DNA of 64,000 bases from Trachythela sp. YZ-2020 (Eukaryota; Cnidaria; Anthozoa; Malacalcyonacea; Clavulariidae): assembly GCA_016169945.1 (NCBI GenBank), contig JADLSH010000217.1, positions 2,418,001-2,482,000 of the forward strand, given 5' to 3'. Below, piece by piece: positions 1 to 11,269 of the stretch (position 1 is its first letter; each line of letters opens with the position of its first letter). Position numbers and translations under genes: made by a program. Below the pieces are notes generated by a model. It was given only the letters and a program-made list of their open reading frames with translations. It did no database searches and was not told the DNA's origin.

Positions 1-16
1 CAAGACACCTAACTGG

Positions 17-440
17 ATTAATCTGCTGTGTCCTTTATAACCCGCCTGATACACCAGTCAATGAGCAAAAGGAATTAACGGCCTATCTCATTGATCAAAT
101 TGACCGAGTTAGATGTACCCACCCCGACTGCGGCGTTGTCTTACTCGGTGATTTCAACAATTTAGATATCAGTGATCTCCTGTGCCATCACAATCTTACG
201 CAAATAGTTGACACCCCAACGCGTGAAGGTAACATCCTGGATCTAATTGTTACTAACCTAGAAGCCTTGTATTCTAAGCCTGTGATTATAGCACCGCTCG
301 GCTCATCAGACCACAACATTGTTAAATGGTCCATGAAAACTAACGTTTTAAGAACAGTTAATAAAACAATTAAGAAAACCATACGTTCCTTCCCCATGTC
401 GGCACGTGCAGCTTTTGGAAGATGGTGCTGCTCACGTGAG
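17..440 (+). pseudogene. APE-type endonuclease, C-terminal half (LINE)
   Basis: A frame beginning near position 17 encodes the back half of an exonuclease-endonuclease-phosphatase fold. Visible are the LLGDFN motif near 150-167 and, near 300-320, the GSSDHN motif that carries the catalytic His of APE-like LINE endonucleases. In the family this enzyme nicks target DNA to prime reverse transcription. The frame is lost between about 340 and 480, and the linker resumes in another frame leading to a PWMT motif near 568. The N-terminal half is outside the window. Confidence 0.8.
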
Positions 441-481
441 TGGTTCTCTGATGCCGAAAGCAAAACTCTGCGACCGCTCTA

Positions 482-2304
482 GCGTCCTCCTTTACCAACG
501 AGTTAAATTCTGCTGTTGATAGGTTATTCCCGTCTAAGGTTATTAGAATTCATAACTCTGACAAACCATGGATGACGCCTGCTTTAAAAAAACTGATTTA
601 CCAAAGGCAAAAAGCCTTTCATTCTGGCAACCTTGACCTCTGGCGTCACTACAGACTCAAAGTCCGAAACGACATAGGAGTGAAAAAGCGTGCATATTAT
701 ACGAACAAGGTGCAACACCTAAAATTCAGTGACTCCAGAAAATGGTGGGACTGTGTCAACCAGATGTCCGGGAAAAAAAGATCTACAACCAATAACATCA
801 AGATCGTTAAGAATGGTACCACCCTATCTGGTAAAGACCTCGCCCAATCACTTAACACCTATTTCTTAAGCGTGAGTAATGACCTACCACCACTGAATCC
901 TCTCCTGTTACCTGCCTATCTCCTGCACCTAGGCCTGTACCAAAAATTTTCCCCGACGAAGTTTGTACTAAGATGCTTAATACAAAAGTTTTCAAGTCCA
1001 GCGGCCCTGACAATATTCCTAACCGGATTATTAAGGATTTCGCGTACGAATTGGCCGAACCTGTATGTCACATCTTTAATACATCTCTGTACACCGGTGA
1101 ATTCCCTAACATATGGAAAGATGCGTTAATTACACCAATTCCCAAAGCGCCATCCGTATCCTGTGAGGAGGAGTTGCGCCCAATCTCCTTACAGCCTGTT
1201 TGTCCAAAATTCTTGAGGACTTTGTGGTCAATTGGATGGTGGATGACGTGAAACATAAAATCAACCCGCAACAATTTGGTTGCCTCAAAGGAACCTCTAC
1301 AACGTTTTGCTTGATCGACATGATCAACAATTGGCTAAGAACATTGGATGATAAATCGAGCTACCTGCGGATCGTTTTCCTCGACTTTAGTAAAGCCTTC
1401 GATCGCATCGACCATAATATCCTGGTCCCAAAGTTGCTGGCCCTTGGTGTCAGATTGTCGCTTATTCCATGGATATGCAGCTTCCTCTCAAATCGCCGTC
1501 AATCGGTAAAGATCGACAATTTCCAATCTGATTGGGGCATCATTAACGCTGGTGTCCTCAAGGGACTAAGTTGGGCCCTATTTTATTCATAATCATGATC
1601 AACGATCTGGAACTGGCATCCTCTAGCACTGGCCATTGGAAATATGTGGACGATGTAACAATATCGGAGTCCTTAAAGAAAAATGAAGTCTCAGCCCTAC
1701 AGTCTGATCTTAACACAATTGAAAGATGGACTGTTAATAACAACATGAAATTAAACGGCAAGAAATGCAAAGAAATGATAGTGAGTTTCGCCCGTACCGA
1801 GAACGACATCCCCCGGCTCCTCATTGATGGTTTGCCTCTAGACTTAGTTCCTTCATTCAAAATTTTGGGCTTAACTATGAACAATAAATTGAAATGGCAA
1901 GATAACACTGAAGCGTTAGTTAAAAAAGCCTCAAAACGCTTATACATTATCCGTGTTCTACAGCGCTGTGGTCTTCCACCCAACGACCTCCTATTAGTCT
2001 ATTTTTCTATGGTACGCTCTATCTTAGAATATGCCTGTCCTGTCTGGCACACCATGTTACCTAAGTGTTTGGGGGATAAAATTGAAAAAGTCCAAAAAAG
2101 AGCTTTTCGTATTATTTATCCGACGACAGATTACGAAGATGCTGTCAAAACCGCTCAATGCAAGCGTCTTGACGACAGACGTCAAGAGTTATGTGCTAAA
2201 ACTTTCAAAAAGATCTTAAAACCCGATGCTCACCTCAACCACCTCTTACCCCCACTCCGTGAAGAATCACATGAACTGGACTTCAATAAATTTTTTGAAT
2301 TTTG
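482..2304 (+). pseudogene. Reverse transcriptase domain, frameshifted (LINE)
   Basis: The linker runs from about 482 to 905, RT motifs 0-2 from 973 to about 1200, and the palm from 1200 to 1590 (LDFSKAFDRIDH at about 1380). The catalytic box, thumb and C-terminal domain run from 1571 to 2304. The catalytic box reads YVDD (about 1647) rather than the FADD or YADD commoner in LINEs. Frame changes are needed near 905-970, 1200 and 1560-1575. The GVPQG-type box just before the last break reads GVLKG, which suggests decay. The C-terminus ends abruptly in KFFEF, without the basic tail seen in related elements of this window. Confidence 0.85.
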
Positions 2305-2335
2305 AATCTCTGAAACGGTATTTCCTGAGTTTTGA
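2292..2335 (+). repeat. Dispersed GC-rich repeat core, copy a
   Basis: The stretch around CTCTGAAACGGTATTTCCTG resembles 3258-3305 (inside the hAT element), the reverse strand of 28783-28840, and 60630-60685. It sits exactly where the upstream LINE reading frame ends, so it may mark the join that truncated the LINE. Its own element type is unknown. Confidence 0.55.
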
Positions 2336-3149
2336 GGGTACTTTGTGGTCACGCTCGTTACAAGACATAGATTCTTCCCCGACGAAAGAGTAATTTTTCC
2401 CCGATGGGGGGGGGGGGGGTGTCGCCCCTGACGGTGTGGGGGCGGTGTTTGCTTCTGAGTTTTTGTAAGTTACTTTATTGATGGAGAGGTGAAGGTTATA
2501 GAGGAGGGTGTTGTTATACTCTTGGATTTTTTATAGATTATGTATTTGTATAAGTTTTTTCTTTTGGTTTGGTTTAAGGCTTTGGTTGGATTTAATTATC
2601 CTACGCTTTCGGGAACTTGAAGTTAAGTGTTTGCTGCTGTTTTCGAAAGAGTTTGGAATCCATTTTAAGTAGCTTGAGTATGAATCTCCTTCGGCAAAGT
2701 GATTAAATTAACATTCTTTGATGAGAAGAATAGATCTATAACTATATACTTCAATTAAGAGTATGAATCTGAACTAGCGTAGTTCTCACGGAATTAGTTG
2801 TTTCACTTGAGAACTCTATTTTATAGGAATATCTATATAGTGTATTTATATCAATATAGTAGAGAAAGGGGGTTGCTAGCATGCAGCTGAGTCCTGGCTC
2901 AGCCTTAGGCTTAGTTTCCTGTTTTTAACGTGTTTATTGACTCTGAGGTGGACGGAAATCCTTAAAACCTTCAACTAACCTATAGTTAGTGACAAAGGTA
3001 TCATATATGTGTTAGTTCGTTAGTTATGATTAATGCCTAAAGATTAGATTTTTTTAGTGAGGGAGAAAATGCGTAATTAATACTGTATTATTGAGGCATG
3101 AATACTTGATTTTCCCTCTAGTTTTAAATTCGTACCAAAAGCTATTCTA
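2336..3149. other. No gene seen; AT-rich unique sequence
   Basis: No convincing reading frame, RNA gene or paired termini were found. A 14-base G run lies near 2406-2419. The last eight bases (3142-3149, CTATTCTA) are the left target duplication of the next element. Confidence 0.5.
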
Positions 3150-3520
3150 CAGTGGCGTAACGTTATATCAGGAGGCCTCCGGTTCAAAAATCTTGAATGC
3201 CCCCCTAGTACGAGTGCCGAAGGCACAAGGTCCGGAAGCATGCGTCCCCCCGGAACATTTTTAAATCTAGAGTCTCTGAAATGCCATTTCCTGGACTTTG
3301 GGGGAAGATTTTACAGAATTCTGACCGTCAGAAAACGACATTTTAATATATCAAGAAAGAATATATATTTTGTTGTTGCGTTCACGCATTTTTCGTTTCT
3401 CAGTGTTTTCCCTATCAATTTGTTTTTGCTCTACGGTGTGAGCTTGGCTGCCTGGGGCCCCCCTTTGGGTTGGGGCCCCACGGGTTCGCCCGGTCTGAAC
3501 CCCTAGTAGTTACGCCACTG
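3150..3520. mobile_element. Non-autonomous hAT-type element (371 bp)
   Basis: The element begins CAGTGGCGTAAC and ends GTTACGCCACTG, a perfect 12-bp terminal inverted repeat. It is bounded by the exact 8-bp duplication CTATTCTA (3142-3149 and 3521-3528). Termini starting CAG and 8-bp duplications are hallmarks of hAT transposons. No transposase is encoded, so it must have been moved in trans. Its interior holds a GC-rich block (CATGCGTCCCCCCGG near 3239) related to other dispersed copies in the window. Confidence 0.9.
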
Positions 3521-3711
3521 CTATTCTATAAAAATTCTCGATTTTATCACTGCATATTGATACTATTTAGAGCTGCACAAATTTATTTAGAACTACATAT
3601 TTTGTGTAAAACAGCTTTGCAAAATCAATACAAACTTTGTGCTTTCGCCATGGGCATGGTATCGAGACAACGGAATGTCTTCAAATCAGGAAATACACCA
3701 TTATTGTAGAA

Positions 3712-3998
3712 AAACAAAAATGCGTGGTAGCGATTAACCCAAATAGAACTATTTCGAAAGTTCGTTACTTTTAATATAATTTCAGCTTGAGCGTAATTGC
3801 CCTAATTTCTACGTCTTGTTCTTCATAATTGCCCATGAAAACAGGGTCGGTAGTTTACTTTCATGAGGTATTAATGGCAACGAAAGTGAAGTCTCCATTT
3901 TAGGCAGAAAGAACTTGTGATACGGTAAAAACATTATTTTAAATGTACATCGCTTTCCTGCATTCTCGAAATATTTTATAGTTCGTTTGATATGTAAA
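3712..3998. repeat. Dispersed repeat P, left part (split by BEL element)
   Basis: This stretch matches 19810-20110 at moderate identity, including GTGATAGCGATT-like, CCCATGAAAACAGGG and AGGCAGAAAGAACTTG blocks. Its continuation lies beyond the retrotransposon from 14888 on, so the paralogue near 20110 represents the unoccupied site. The last five bases (GTAAA, 3994-3998) are the left target duplication. Confidence 0.8.
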
Positions 3999-4237
3999 TA
4001 TAGTAAACAGTGATAATTGACCGCTTTATCGTACACAATCGCATTGTAAACACTCGAATTCCTCAATAAACTCAACCATTTATTCTACATTAAAACTAAA
4101 CTTCATTATAACTTTACATGAAAAACCAGCTCAACCGGTTTGAGAAAATAACTTTAACTCGTAAACAATGTCTACGTCACGATAATATGTGACGTCATAA
4201 TGTACTATGATGTCCTAAAATGTCACTCTTTATGACA
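3999..4237 (-). repeat. BEL/Pao 3' LTR
   Basis: This is 239 bp, starting TGTCATAAAG and ending TTTACTATA on the element strand. It pairs with 14649-14887, with two differences (at about 4062 and 4171). It contains a TGACGTCA palindrome (CRE/ATF-type site) near 4189-4196, a possible promoter element of the LTR. Confidence 0.95.
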
Positions 4238-4251
4238 CTCCCCAAAGTTTG
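4238..4251 (-). other. Polypurine tract of BEL element
   Basis: Read on the element strand, TTTGGGGAG directly precedes the 3' LTR, the expected position of the plus-strand primer. Confidence 0.6.
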
Positions 4252-4311
4252 TTCACTCTAGTGATAAACTTTAAACAAACAACTTTGAACAAACAGTTAA
4301 AACAAACAACT

Positions 4312-4857
4312 TCACGAGTCCCTTTCCTTTCGAACGATTTCTCCGATAACTGCAGCATTACGTCTGGGTCTTTGTTCCTTATCTGCAACAATTGGAGTTG
4401 ACGAGTTAGTAGCTGGATGTTGCTGTTCCCTTTCGACTTCGAACTCGTTAGCATTTACCTCGATTGGGATAAGATGTTGCAAAACCCTTCGAAGAATTAC
4501 GGGTTTTCTATCGCTGCTAGACACCTTAACTTTAACCGCGCGAACCTTTCCATCTGCTCCAGGAATCAATTCCTCTACCTTAGCGAGTTTCCACATGCAT
4601 CTTGCCGTCGAGTCCTTCTTCAATAACACAATATCTCCTATGGATACACTACGATTATTCTTCTTCTGTTTTACAACAGATTGCTCTCTTAATCCTGTAA
4701 GATATTCTTTCTTCCAACGTTCTGTAAGTTGCGATAATAGATTTCGATGATGGCGAGCTCTTCTTGTCAGTGTTCGGTAGGTACTGATGATTTCGTAATT
4801 AGCGATGTTTCGAGTTGAACTAATACGTCGACCGTATATCAAGTTTGAAGGAGTCAA
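4312..4857 (-). pseudogene. BEL/Pao pol C-terminus (post-integrase domain)
   Basis: This 181-residue stretch begins with the LTPSNLIYGRR-type motif that follows the integrase core in BEL/Pao polyproteins. It continues through RWKKEYL and a domain containing IGDIVLLKKD, which resembles the C-terminal region annotated as DUF5641 in Pao-type pol. It ends in a Pro/Arg-rich tail, PRRNAAV. It is in a different frame from the integrase core upstream (4937-5343), so at least one frameshift lies between about 4860 and 4985. Function by family: DNA binding and stability of the integrase complex in the nucleus. Confidence 0.85.
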
Positions 4858-4936
4858 AGGATAGGATATTGAATCGGCATCATCGTAAACGTAGGTACTG
4901 TAACCTGTCCTCGAATTGATTGATTCTCAATTTCTT

Positions 4937-5343
4937 TCAAACGTGCAAAAATTCCTCAAAACAAAATGTCGATCGTCCTAATATTTTCTTTTTCTTGAGA
5001 GGTCGTTTAATACTTCTAACTAGCCTTTCCCAAAACCCGCCCCACCACGGGGCTCTATCGATTATGAAATTCCAAGTAATTCGATTGTTGTTAAGGTAAC
5101 GTTTCACTTCATCGGATCTAACGATCTTGAGCAGTTCCTTGCACGACGCTTTAAATGTTTTCGCATTATCGGAGGTCAAGGTTGCAGGTAATCCTCTTCG
5201 ACCAGAGAATCTTCTGAAGGCCAACAAGAAATCTGGAACGTTTAAACTTCGACAGAGTTCAAGGTGTACGGCTCTAGTTGATGAGCAGGTGAATAAACAA
5301 ACGTACGCTTTGTTGGACGACTGCACTTCCTGTCCCTTTGAAC
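4937..5343 (-). pseudogene. BEL/Pao integrase catalytic core, frameshifted
   Basis: The integrase core continues here in a new frame after the main pol frame stops at 5343. LTSDNAKTF carries the second catalytic Asp, and the APWWGGFWERLVRSIK block carries the DDE-family Glu. The first Asp (GLDFAG) is at the very end of the upstream frame. A second frame disturbance occurs in the Lys-rich run KKKKIL near 4985-5000, where an A/T homopolymer may have slipped. These breaks would stop synthesis of a complete integrase. Confidence 0.85.
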
Positions 5344-8300
5344 TAAAATAAACCAGCGAAGTCGAGACCAACGTGTGTAAAAGGAGGGTCGTCTGATACT
5401 CTTGTAGATGGTAAGTCGGGTTGTTCCTGTGGTCCATATGGGAGTCCTTCGTGCAGGAGACAAATAGAGCAACGTCGAATAGCCTTCTTAACGCATTCAC
5501 GACCGCGAATCACCCAAAATCGTTCTCTCAAAGCTGTGAGAGTTTCTCGTATTCCGTTGTGAAGTACCGTGTTGTAGTGTGTATGTTTGATAAGCAGAGT
5601 CACAAAACGGTGACTTGAGGGAAGTAAAATTGGATTTTTACTGTTCGATGGCAATGTGCTATTGCCAATTCTACCACCACAACGAACGATTCCCTGTTGA
5701 TCTAAATACAGTCCGAATTGTGCAACATACTTAGGTGCTGTCGGAATATCGGCTTTCGTCTTCTTTCGCGTAAGATATTGGATTTCGGCTTCGAACAAAT
5801 TAGCTTGTATATCTTTGATCCACATTGTTTCCGCATCGTTTATCTCGGAGGCTGTCAATTCTAGCTGAATTGAATCTCGATTCTTATTCGAAATTGCACG
5901 ATTCTTGAGCTTCCTGATAAATTTCATAACGTATGCCGTAACAAGAAGTAATTTGGTTAATGTGCTGCAACGAGTGCTGTCGATTACTGTCTCAAGGGTG
6001 TTACGAGGGCTGTCACACAAAGTATTGACAATTGAATGAATGATCTCTGGCGCATTCTTCTTCGCTTCTTGTAGAACTTGTTTGTTCTCTTCTGGTGCGA
6101 GTCGGGTGCTAGGCCATTCCGTAACTGGTCGGAGAAGAAACGTTGGTCCATTCCACCACAGTGAGTTTGAAGATAGTTTCTTAGCGCTTTGGCCACGGGA
6201 TGGAACATCTGCAGGATTTAACTCTCCTGGGCAATGCCTCCACGAATTCTTCGAGGTCAAACTTCGAATTTCTTCAACACGATGTTGAACGTACTGTTTC
6301 CATATTTTCTCATTCTGTATCCAACAGAGCGCAGTCGTGGAATCGGTCCAATTGATCGTGTCATGTTGCTTAAAAGCAGCAGTGAATTTAGTAACGAGTC
6401 TTGCTAAAAGAACTGTCCCGAGCAATTCCAAACGTGGAATTGTTTGTTTCTTTATCGGTGCTACTCTTGACTTCGAGGCCACTAAACGCACTAGAATTCG
6501 ACCATCGTCATAGACTGAACGCAGGTATAATACTGCCGCATACGCATGTTCTGAGGCGTCGCTGAAGCCATGAATCTGTATCTTTATCGCTATCGACTGA
6601 ACGTAACAACGAGGAATGCGCACTTCCGTAATAAATTTCAGCTCTTCCAAGAGTGCCTTCCAACTTTGTAGTTGATCTCCCTTTAGCTCATCGTTCCAAT
6701 TATTCTTATCTAAACAGAGTTGTTGAAATAAGATCTTCATTTCTACGGTGAACGGTGTTAAAAACCCAATGGGGTCAAAGATCTTTGCTGTTAGACTTAG
6801 AACCGAGCGTTTTGTTGCGGGAAGGGATTTACCATACTTTGCCAGTTCGCTTAGATCAAAGAAAAACTCGTCAGAACACGTGTCCCAGTTCATTCCTAGA
6901 ACCTTAACAGTTGAGCTATTCTTTTCTTCTAAATTACCATTAATGGTTGTTTGTGATTTTGCAAATGTTTCGTCGTCTTCCGATGTACTAATTTTCGCGG
7001 TCTCTTTCGATGTCATCTCAGAATTCTCGCGTGAAGCTTCGTTAGTTTCAATCAATTTCAAAAGATTATACGAGTTCGAATGCCATTTGCGGAGGTTAAA
7101 TCCTCCCTTCGCCATAATTTCTTTAGATTTCTTGTACACGTTAAATGCCTTCTCGTCATTGTCCTCTCCGGAAATCAAATCATCTACGTATAGGGATTCT
7201 TTCAATAATTCGACTATTTCTGGCTCGCTTTGTTGAAAGAAACGTAAGTGGTGTTCGATCGTAGCTCCCAGAATTGATGGCGATGATCTTAAACCAAAAA
7301 CTAGTCGATTGAAACGATATACAACTGGTTCTGGGTTTGGAACAAATGGATCTTCATACCACAAGAAACGAAGCATGTCTCTATCTTTGGGATTGATACC
7401 CACCATCAGGAATGCCTTTTCAATATCGCCAGTTAAACCAATAGCGTTCGACCGAAACTTCGTCAGCTGATCAAACACGTGAGGGATGTAATTCTCGCCG
7501 ACTTCTAAACAATCATTTAACGACCGATCTTCTTTCGACTGTTTCGCTGAACCGTCATACACGACTCGAACCTTCGTGGTGTCATGGCCCTTACGAATTA
7601 CTGCGTGGTGGGGGGAATAATGGTTTCCTTTCGAGTTCTCTTCGTTTGCAGCGGTTGGTTGTGGAACCCTTTCGACAATTCCTTGACGTTCTTGGTCCTT
7701 GATAATTTCATGGTAATCGTGAAGCAGAGTAGGTTCATTCTTTAGCCGGTGATGCAATGATTTCAGTCGAGTATCGCACAAACGGTAGTTAGTCGAGGAT
7801 GGTATATAGTCTTCTTTCCAGGGTAAACTGACCTCGTAATGATCTTCTTTAAAGACAATGTCGCTTACTGTTAGTTGGGGTTTCTCTTCGACATATCGCT
7901 CATCTGTGATGCCAATACTATCCGTTTCCCAAAATCGTTTTAACACTGTCACAATCTCATCGTTGCTTTCGAATTCACCGGGCTCTGTTGCTCCAGAAAT
8001 GATTAAATGTGACGCTACATTATCTTTGCTAGCTGACGAATTACCTGTTGGACCGGAAAGAATCCAACCGAGTTTGCTATTGAGGGCGGTAGGACCGGAA
8101 TCTGATCTAATCGCTTCATTTGTAACAATGTCCCAATAGTGATCGGACCCAATGAGCACATCGATTGTGTCTTGGTTGCTATCGTCAAAATTCTCGGCCA
8201 GATCTAAATCCAGAAATTCACAATAGTTGTCAATGTCGACTTTCGAAGACAAGGCAGAACATATCACGGGAAATGTTAATGCTGAGATAGAAATAGTTTC

Positions 8301-9104
8301 AGGATTTCCAGGTTTCTGCAGTTGTAGATTAACAAGATCACACTTTTGCGTCTTATACCGATTCTCCCCAAATGTGTTGAGTTTGAGATTCTCACGATGG
8401 ACTGGTTTCAATTTCAATTTTGAGCGCAAGTTCTCAGTCACGTATGATCGTTGACTTCCAGTATCTAGAAGAATTCGAACTGGAAATGAATTACCACCAT
8501 TATCGTTAAGAGCTACACCCCGTGCTGTTTGCAAAAGAACAATGTTTCGTTTTCTTTCATTCGTATGACTTGTAACAGTTGCAACTTTCGTCTGGTTATC
8601 TTCGTCGTCTTGTTTTGGTTTTTCTTCGGTTTTCTCTTGGAACGCTTTCGAGTTTGCTATTTCACATATCGACTGATGATGACGTTTATTACAATGTCTA
8701 CAGTTCCTTTGGCTTGCGCACTCTTTCAATTGGTGGCCTTTACGTAGACAATTGTAGCAACGACCGGTTTTAGCAAGAATTTGCTTTCGACTTTCGTAAG
8801 ATGTTACAACAGTACAAGATGCTGAATAATGTAGCTCGCCACAAAAGGCACAACGAATCTTGTACTCCCCTTGTGTCTTTGTCAACAGTGCACTAGCTCC
8901 AGATGGTGAATGGGTTTTACTATTGTTGGGAAATTTTCGACTGTCACTTCCACTTGGAGCACTTGTTTTCGCACCTTCACTCGATTCTCTCGCTTCGATT
9001 TCATGTTTTACGGCTTCGAGAAGCTCGTCTATTTTCCATATTTCGCTAGTGTTCCTTCGTGCAATTTGTAATCTTACGTCGCTTGGGAGTTTCGACATGA
9101 CAAT
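5343..9104 (-). CDS. pol: BEL/Pao pol polyprotein: protease, RT, RNase H, integrase N-terminus
   Basis: The open stretch is 1,266 codons (9143 to 5343), of which the first 13 or so come from the 3' tail of the nested LINE. The gag-pol portion begins about residue 14. Using that numbering, three Cys/His knuckles lie at 98-110, 129-142 and 148-160. The protease motif DTGS is at 227-230. The RT has GDIEKAF near 572 and the catalytic YVDD at 652-655. RNase H has SDAS near 861 and WTDST near 932. The integrase zinc-binding region (H..H..C..C) is at about 1189-1228, and the first catalytic Asp is in GLDFAG. No stop interrupts this part. It produces the enzymes that copy element RNA into DNA and insert it. 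The frame then shifts at 5343. Confidence 0.93.
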   Translation of the reverse strand: MVMSKLPSDVRLQIARRNTSEIWKIDELLEAVKHEIEARESSEGAKTSAPSGSDSRKFPNNSKTHSPSGASALLTKTQGEYKIRCAFCGELHYSASCTVVTSYESRKQILAKTGRCYNCLRKGHQLKECASQRNCRHCNKRHHQSICEIANSKAFQEKTEEKPKQDDEDNQTKVATVTSHTNERKRNIVLLQTARGVALNDNGGNSFPVRILLDTGSQRSYVTENLRSKLKLKPVHRENLKLNTFGENRYKTQKCDLVNLQLQKPGNPETISISALTFPVICSALSSKVDIDNYCEFLDLDLAENFDDSNQDTIDVLIGSDHYWDIVTNEAIRSDSGPTALNSKLGWILSGPTGNSSASKDNVASHLIISGATEPGEFESNDEIVTVLKRFWETDSIGITDERYVEEKPQLTVSDIVFKEDHYEVSLPWKEDYIPSSTNYRLCDTRLKSLHHRLKNEPTLLHDYHEIIKDQERQGIVERVPQPTAANEENSKGNHYSPHHAVIRKGHDTTKVRVVYDGSAKQSKEDRSLNDCLEVGENYIPHVFDQLTKFRSNAIGLTGDIEKAFLMVGINPKDRDMLRFLWYEDPFVPNPEPVVYRFNRLVFGLRSSPSILGATIEHHLRFFQQSEPEIVELLKESLYVDDLISGEDNDEKAFNVYKKSKEIMAKGGFNLRKWHSNSYNLLKLIETNEASRENSEMTSKETAKISTSEDDETFAKSQTTINGNLEEKNSSTVKVLGMNWDTCSDEFFFDLSELAKYGKSLPATKRSVLSLTAKIFDPIGFLTPFTVEMKILFQQLCLDKNNWNDELKGDQLQSWKALLEELKFITEVRIPRCYVQSIAIKIQIHGFSDASEHAYAAVLYLRSVYDDGRILVRLVASKSRVAPIKKQTIPRLELLGTVLLARLVTKFTAAFKQHDTINWTDSTTALCWIQNEKIWKQYVQHRVEEIRSLTSKNSWRHCPGELNPADVPSRGQSAKKLSSNSLWWNGPTFLLRPVTEWPSTRLAPEENKQVLQEAKKNAPEIIHSIVNTLCDSPRNTLETVIDSTRCSTLTKLLLVTAYVMKFIRKLKNRAISNKNRDSIQLELTASEINDAETMWIKDIQANLFEAEIQYLTRKKTKADIPTAPKYVAQFGLYLDQQGIVRCGGRIGNSTLPSNSKNPILLPSSHRFVTLLIKHTHYNTVLHNGIRETLTALRERFWVIRGRECVKKAIRRCSICLLHEGLPYGPQEQPDLPSTRVSDDPPFTHVGLDFAGLF
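9097..9104 (-). repeat. Target duplication of nested LINE, 3' side
   Basis: ATGACAAT (+ strand) at 9097-9104 is repeated at 13797-13804, on the other side of the LINE. The gag codons resume correctly after it. Confidence 0.85.
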
Positions 9105-9281
9105 GATGATGATGATGATAACTTTATTTAACCACGCTAACATTGTCAGCTAAAGCTGGTTTCCACAATGGGCGTGTAAAATATTAACAAATAGTTACAA
9201 GTAAAAAAAAAATAAAAAAGTATCATGCAGTTACAAATATACAAATATTAAGTATCTATTTACATTAAGAATCATGTGATT

Positions 9282-9863
9282 TTATAAGTTAAGAGTAGCG
9301 ATTTTTCTTTTAAAACTTGAGATTGATTTAATTTCTCTTATATTTTCTGGTAGGGAGTTCCATATGGAAGCTCCATCGTACATGAAACTTTTCTTCATGT
9401 TGTTCGTATTTGGCTTTGGCAAGCGTATTGAACTTGAGCTGTCACGAAGACTGTGATCTAATATTTCCGTTTTGAAAGTAAATAATTCTCTTAGCGAGTT
9501 TGGCCCCATGTTATTGAGCGTTTTAAACATTATTTTTGCCTTGGCTTTCACTCTTTGTTCTTTGAGTGGTTCCCATCCTAATATATTCAGTACAGTTTGT
9601 TGACCCACCTCATTTGGCACATGTGCTATAATACGAGCAGCTCTGTTGTGAAGTTTTTGCAGACGTGTTGATTGAGTTTCACCAAATACATTCCAAACTT
9701 CACAACAGTAGCTGAAATAGGTTGAATTATAGCATTGTACACAGAAATGAGTGTTTTTATCAACATACTCTTTAATGCGTTTGAGAGCATAAATGCCAGA
9801 TGAAATCTTTTTACAAATAGTGTCTGTATTACTTTTCCAACACAGATTTTCATCAAGAGTCAC
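9282..9863 (-). pseudogene. LINE ORF2 C-terminal domain
   Basis: This is the thumb and C-terminal part of the LINE reverse transcriptase. It opens at MTLDENLCWKS, carries the LQKLHNRAARII motif, and ends in SISSFKRKIATLNL followed by the stop. Such basic C-terminal regions follow the RT in CR1/L2 elements. A frame break separates it from the RT palm at about 9863-9979. Its Ser-rich SLRDSSSSIRLPKPN segment is recognisable in the truncated relative at 42460-42717. Confidence 0.9.
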
Positions 9864-9978
9864 ACCTAGCGTTTTGCATTGAAAACTTGCTTTATTGGTT
9901 TGTTTTGAATATGAATTCTAAGCTGTTGAGCAGAAGCTTTTAGCATTGGTTTAGTACCAATAATTTGATATTCAGTTT

Positions 9979-11013
9979 TCACATGTTCAAGCTCAGCTTG
10001 TTTGCCATGAGCCATTTCCGAAGGTTTTCTAAATCCAAATTTACTGCATCTTCAATATCACTTAAACACCCACCAGCTGCTGTGATATTTGTGTCATCAG
10101 CAAACAGCCGGGGTTTTGTTTTATTCAGGCATGCAGGTAAATCATTAATATACAGTAAAAAGAACAGTGGTCCTAATATAGACCCTTGGGGCACACCACA
10201 TTTTACACCATTTTCACTTGAAATAGAGCCATTGACTTCATATCTTTGGGTACGGCCAGTTAAATAAGATTTAAGCAGTAGAAATGCATTTCCTGTGATT
10301 CCAACTTGCATTAGTTTTTGCAATAAGATTTCATGGTTAACAGTATCAAAGGCTTTTTTTAAGTCTATAAATACAACCAAATTGAACAATTTCCTGTCCA
10401 TGTTTATGTACCAATCATTCGTACAATCAAGTAAAGCTGAAGCAGTTGAATGAAATTTTCTGAAACCAAATTGATGCTCAGAAAGTATGTTGTTTACGGA
10501 CAAATATTCATAAAGTTGAGTATACAAGATACGTTCCATAACTTTACTAATGGCAGGCAAGACAGAAATTGGTCGATAATTTCCTGGCAAGTTGCGTTTG
10601 CCATTCTTAAAAAGGGGAATTACTCTTGCAATCTTCCACTCATGTGGAAAAGTACATAGGGTAATTGCTTGATTAAAAATGTAAGTCAATGAATCAGAAA
10701 TCAATGGTGCTGCAATTTTAATTATCTTGCTTGATATTTTATCTAGGCCAGTAGCTTTGCTACCAGATAGTTCACGTAGTAAAAGACAAACATGGTTTAC
10801 AGTAACTGATTTGAATGCAGTAAATTCAGAATTAGTTTTGTCAAGGTAGTCTTTGAAATGGTATTCTGTTGTACCAATTTCTTCAGCTAAATTTGGTCCA
10901 ATATTTGAGAAGAAGGTATTGAAACCCTCGGCAATATCATTGGGGCTGGTCAATTTCATATCATTTACGTTTAATTCATTTACTCTAGTTGGTTGGTTAT
11001 GTTTGCCAAGCAA
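9979..11013 (-). pseudogene. LINE ORF2 reverse transcriptase palm
   Basis: 344 codons cover RT motifs 0 to 5: GLDKISSKIIK, NYRPISVLPAISKVMERI, QFGFRKFHSTASAL, VFIDLKKAFDTVNH, GVPQGSILGPLFFLLYIND and the catalytic FADD box. It reads without a stop through the fingers and palm, then loses frame after WLMANKLSLNM. It would copy the LINE RNA at the nicked target. All visible catalytic residues are intact, so the decay is limited to indels in neighbouring parts. The upstream linker (10980-11267) is in another frame. Confidence 0.93.
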
Positions 11014-11269
11014 AGTATTAATTGTCTTCCAAGCAGCTTTGGGATTTTGCTTTTCTGCAGAGATTTTTTTGGAGTAATAGTCTCTTTTGCTTGTCTTAGT
11101 AGAATATTTGTTTCATTTCTGACTTTTTTATAGTTTTCCCAATCTGTTTCAAGTTTAGTAATGATTGCTTTTCTTTTCAAGTTATCTCTTGCAATCATTA
11201 AATGTCTTATATGACTACTAATCCAAGGAGATATTTTAGATTTGATTTTTTGCTTTGAAGAGGGCATGT

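Larger units (their letters stand above)
1..2304 (+). mobile_element. CR1/jockey-like LINE fragment, cut at both ends
   Basis: This is a non-LTR retrotransposon remnant read left to right. The order is the C-terminal half of an APE-type endonuclease, a linker, then reverse transcriptase through its thumb and C-terminal region. The 5' part (ORF1 and the endonuclease N-terminus) lies outside the window. The 3' end is also missing: the coding sequence stops at 2304 where a dispersed GC-rich core begins, with no 3' UTR or simple-repeat tail. Several frame changes show that it is dead. The clade is uncertain; domain order and motifs fit CR1 or jockey-like LINEs. Confidence 0.9.

Noticed and set aside
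4189..4196. TGACGTCA palindrome considered as a host regulatory site
   Set aside because: It occurs identically in both LTRs, so it is part of the retrotransposon.
6748..7236. 162-codon plus-strand frame
   Set aside because: It lies antisense to the well-supported RT part of the BEL pol gene and has no motif of its own.
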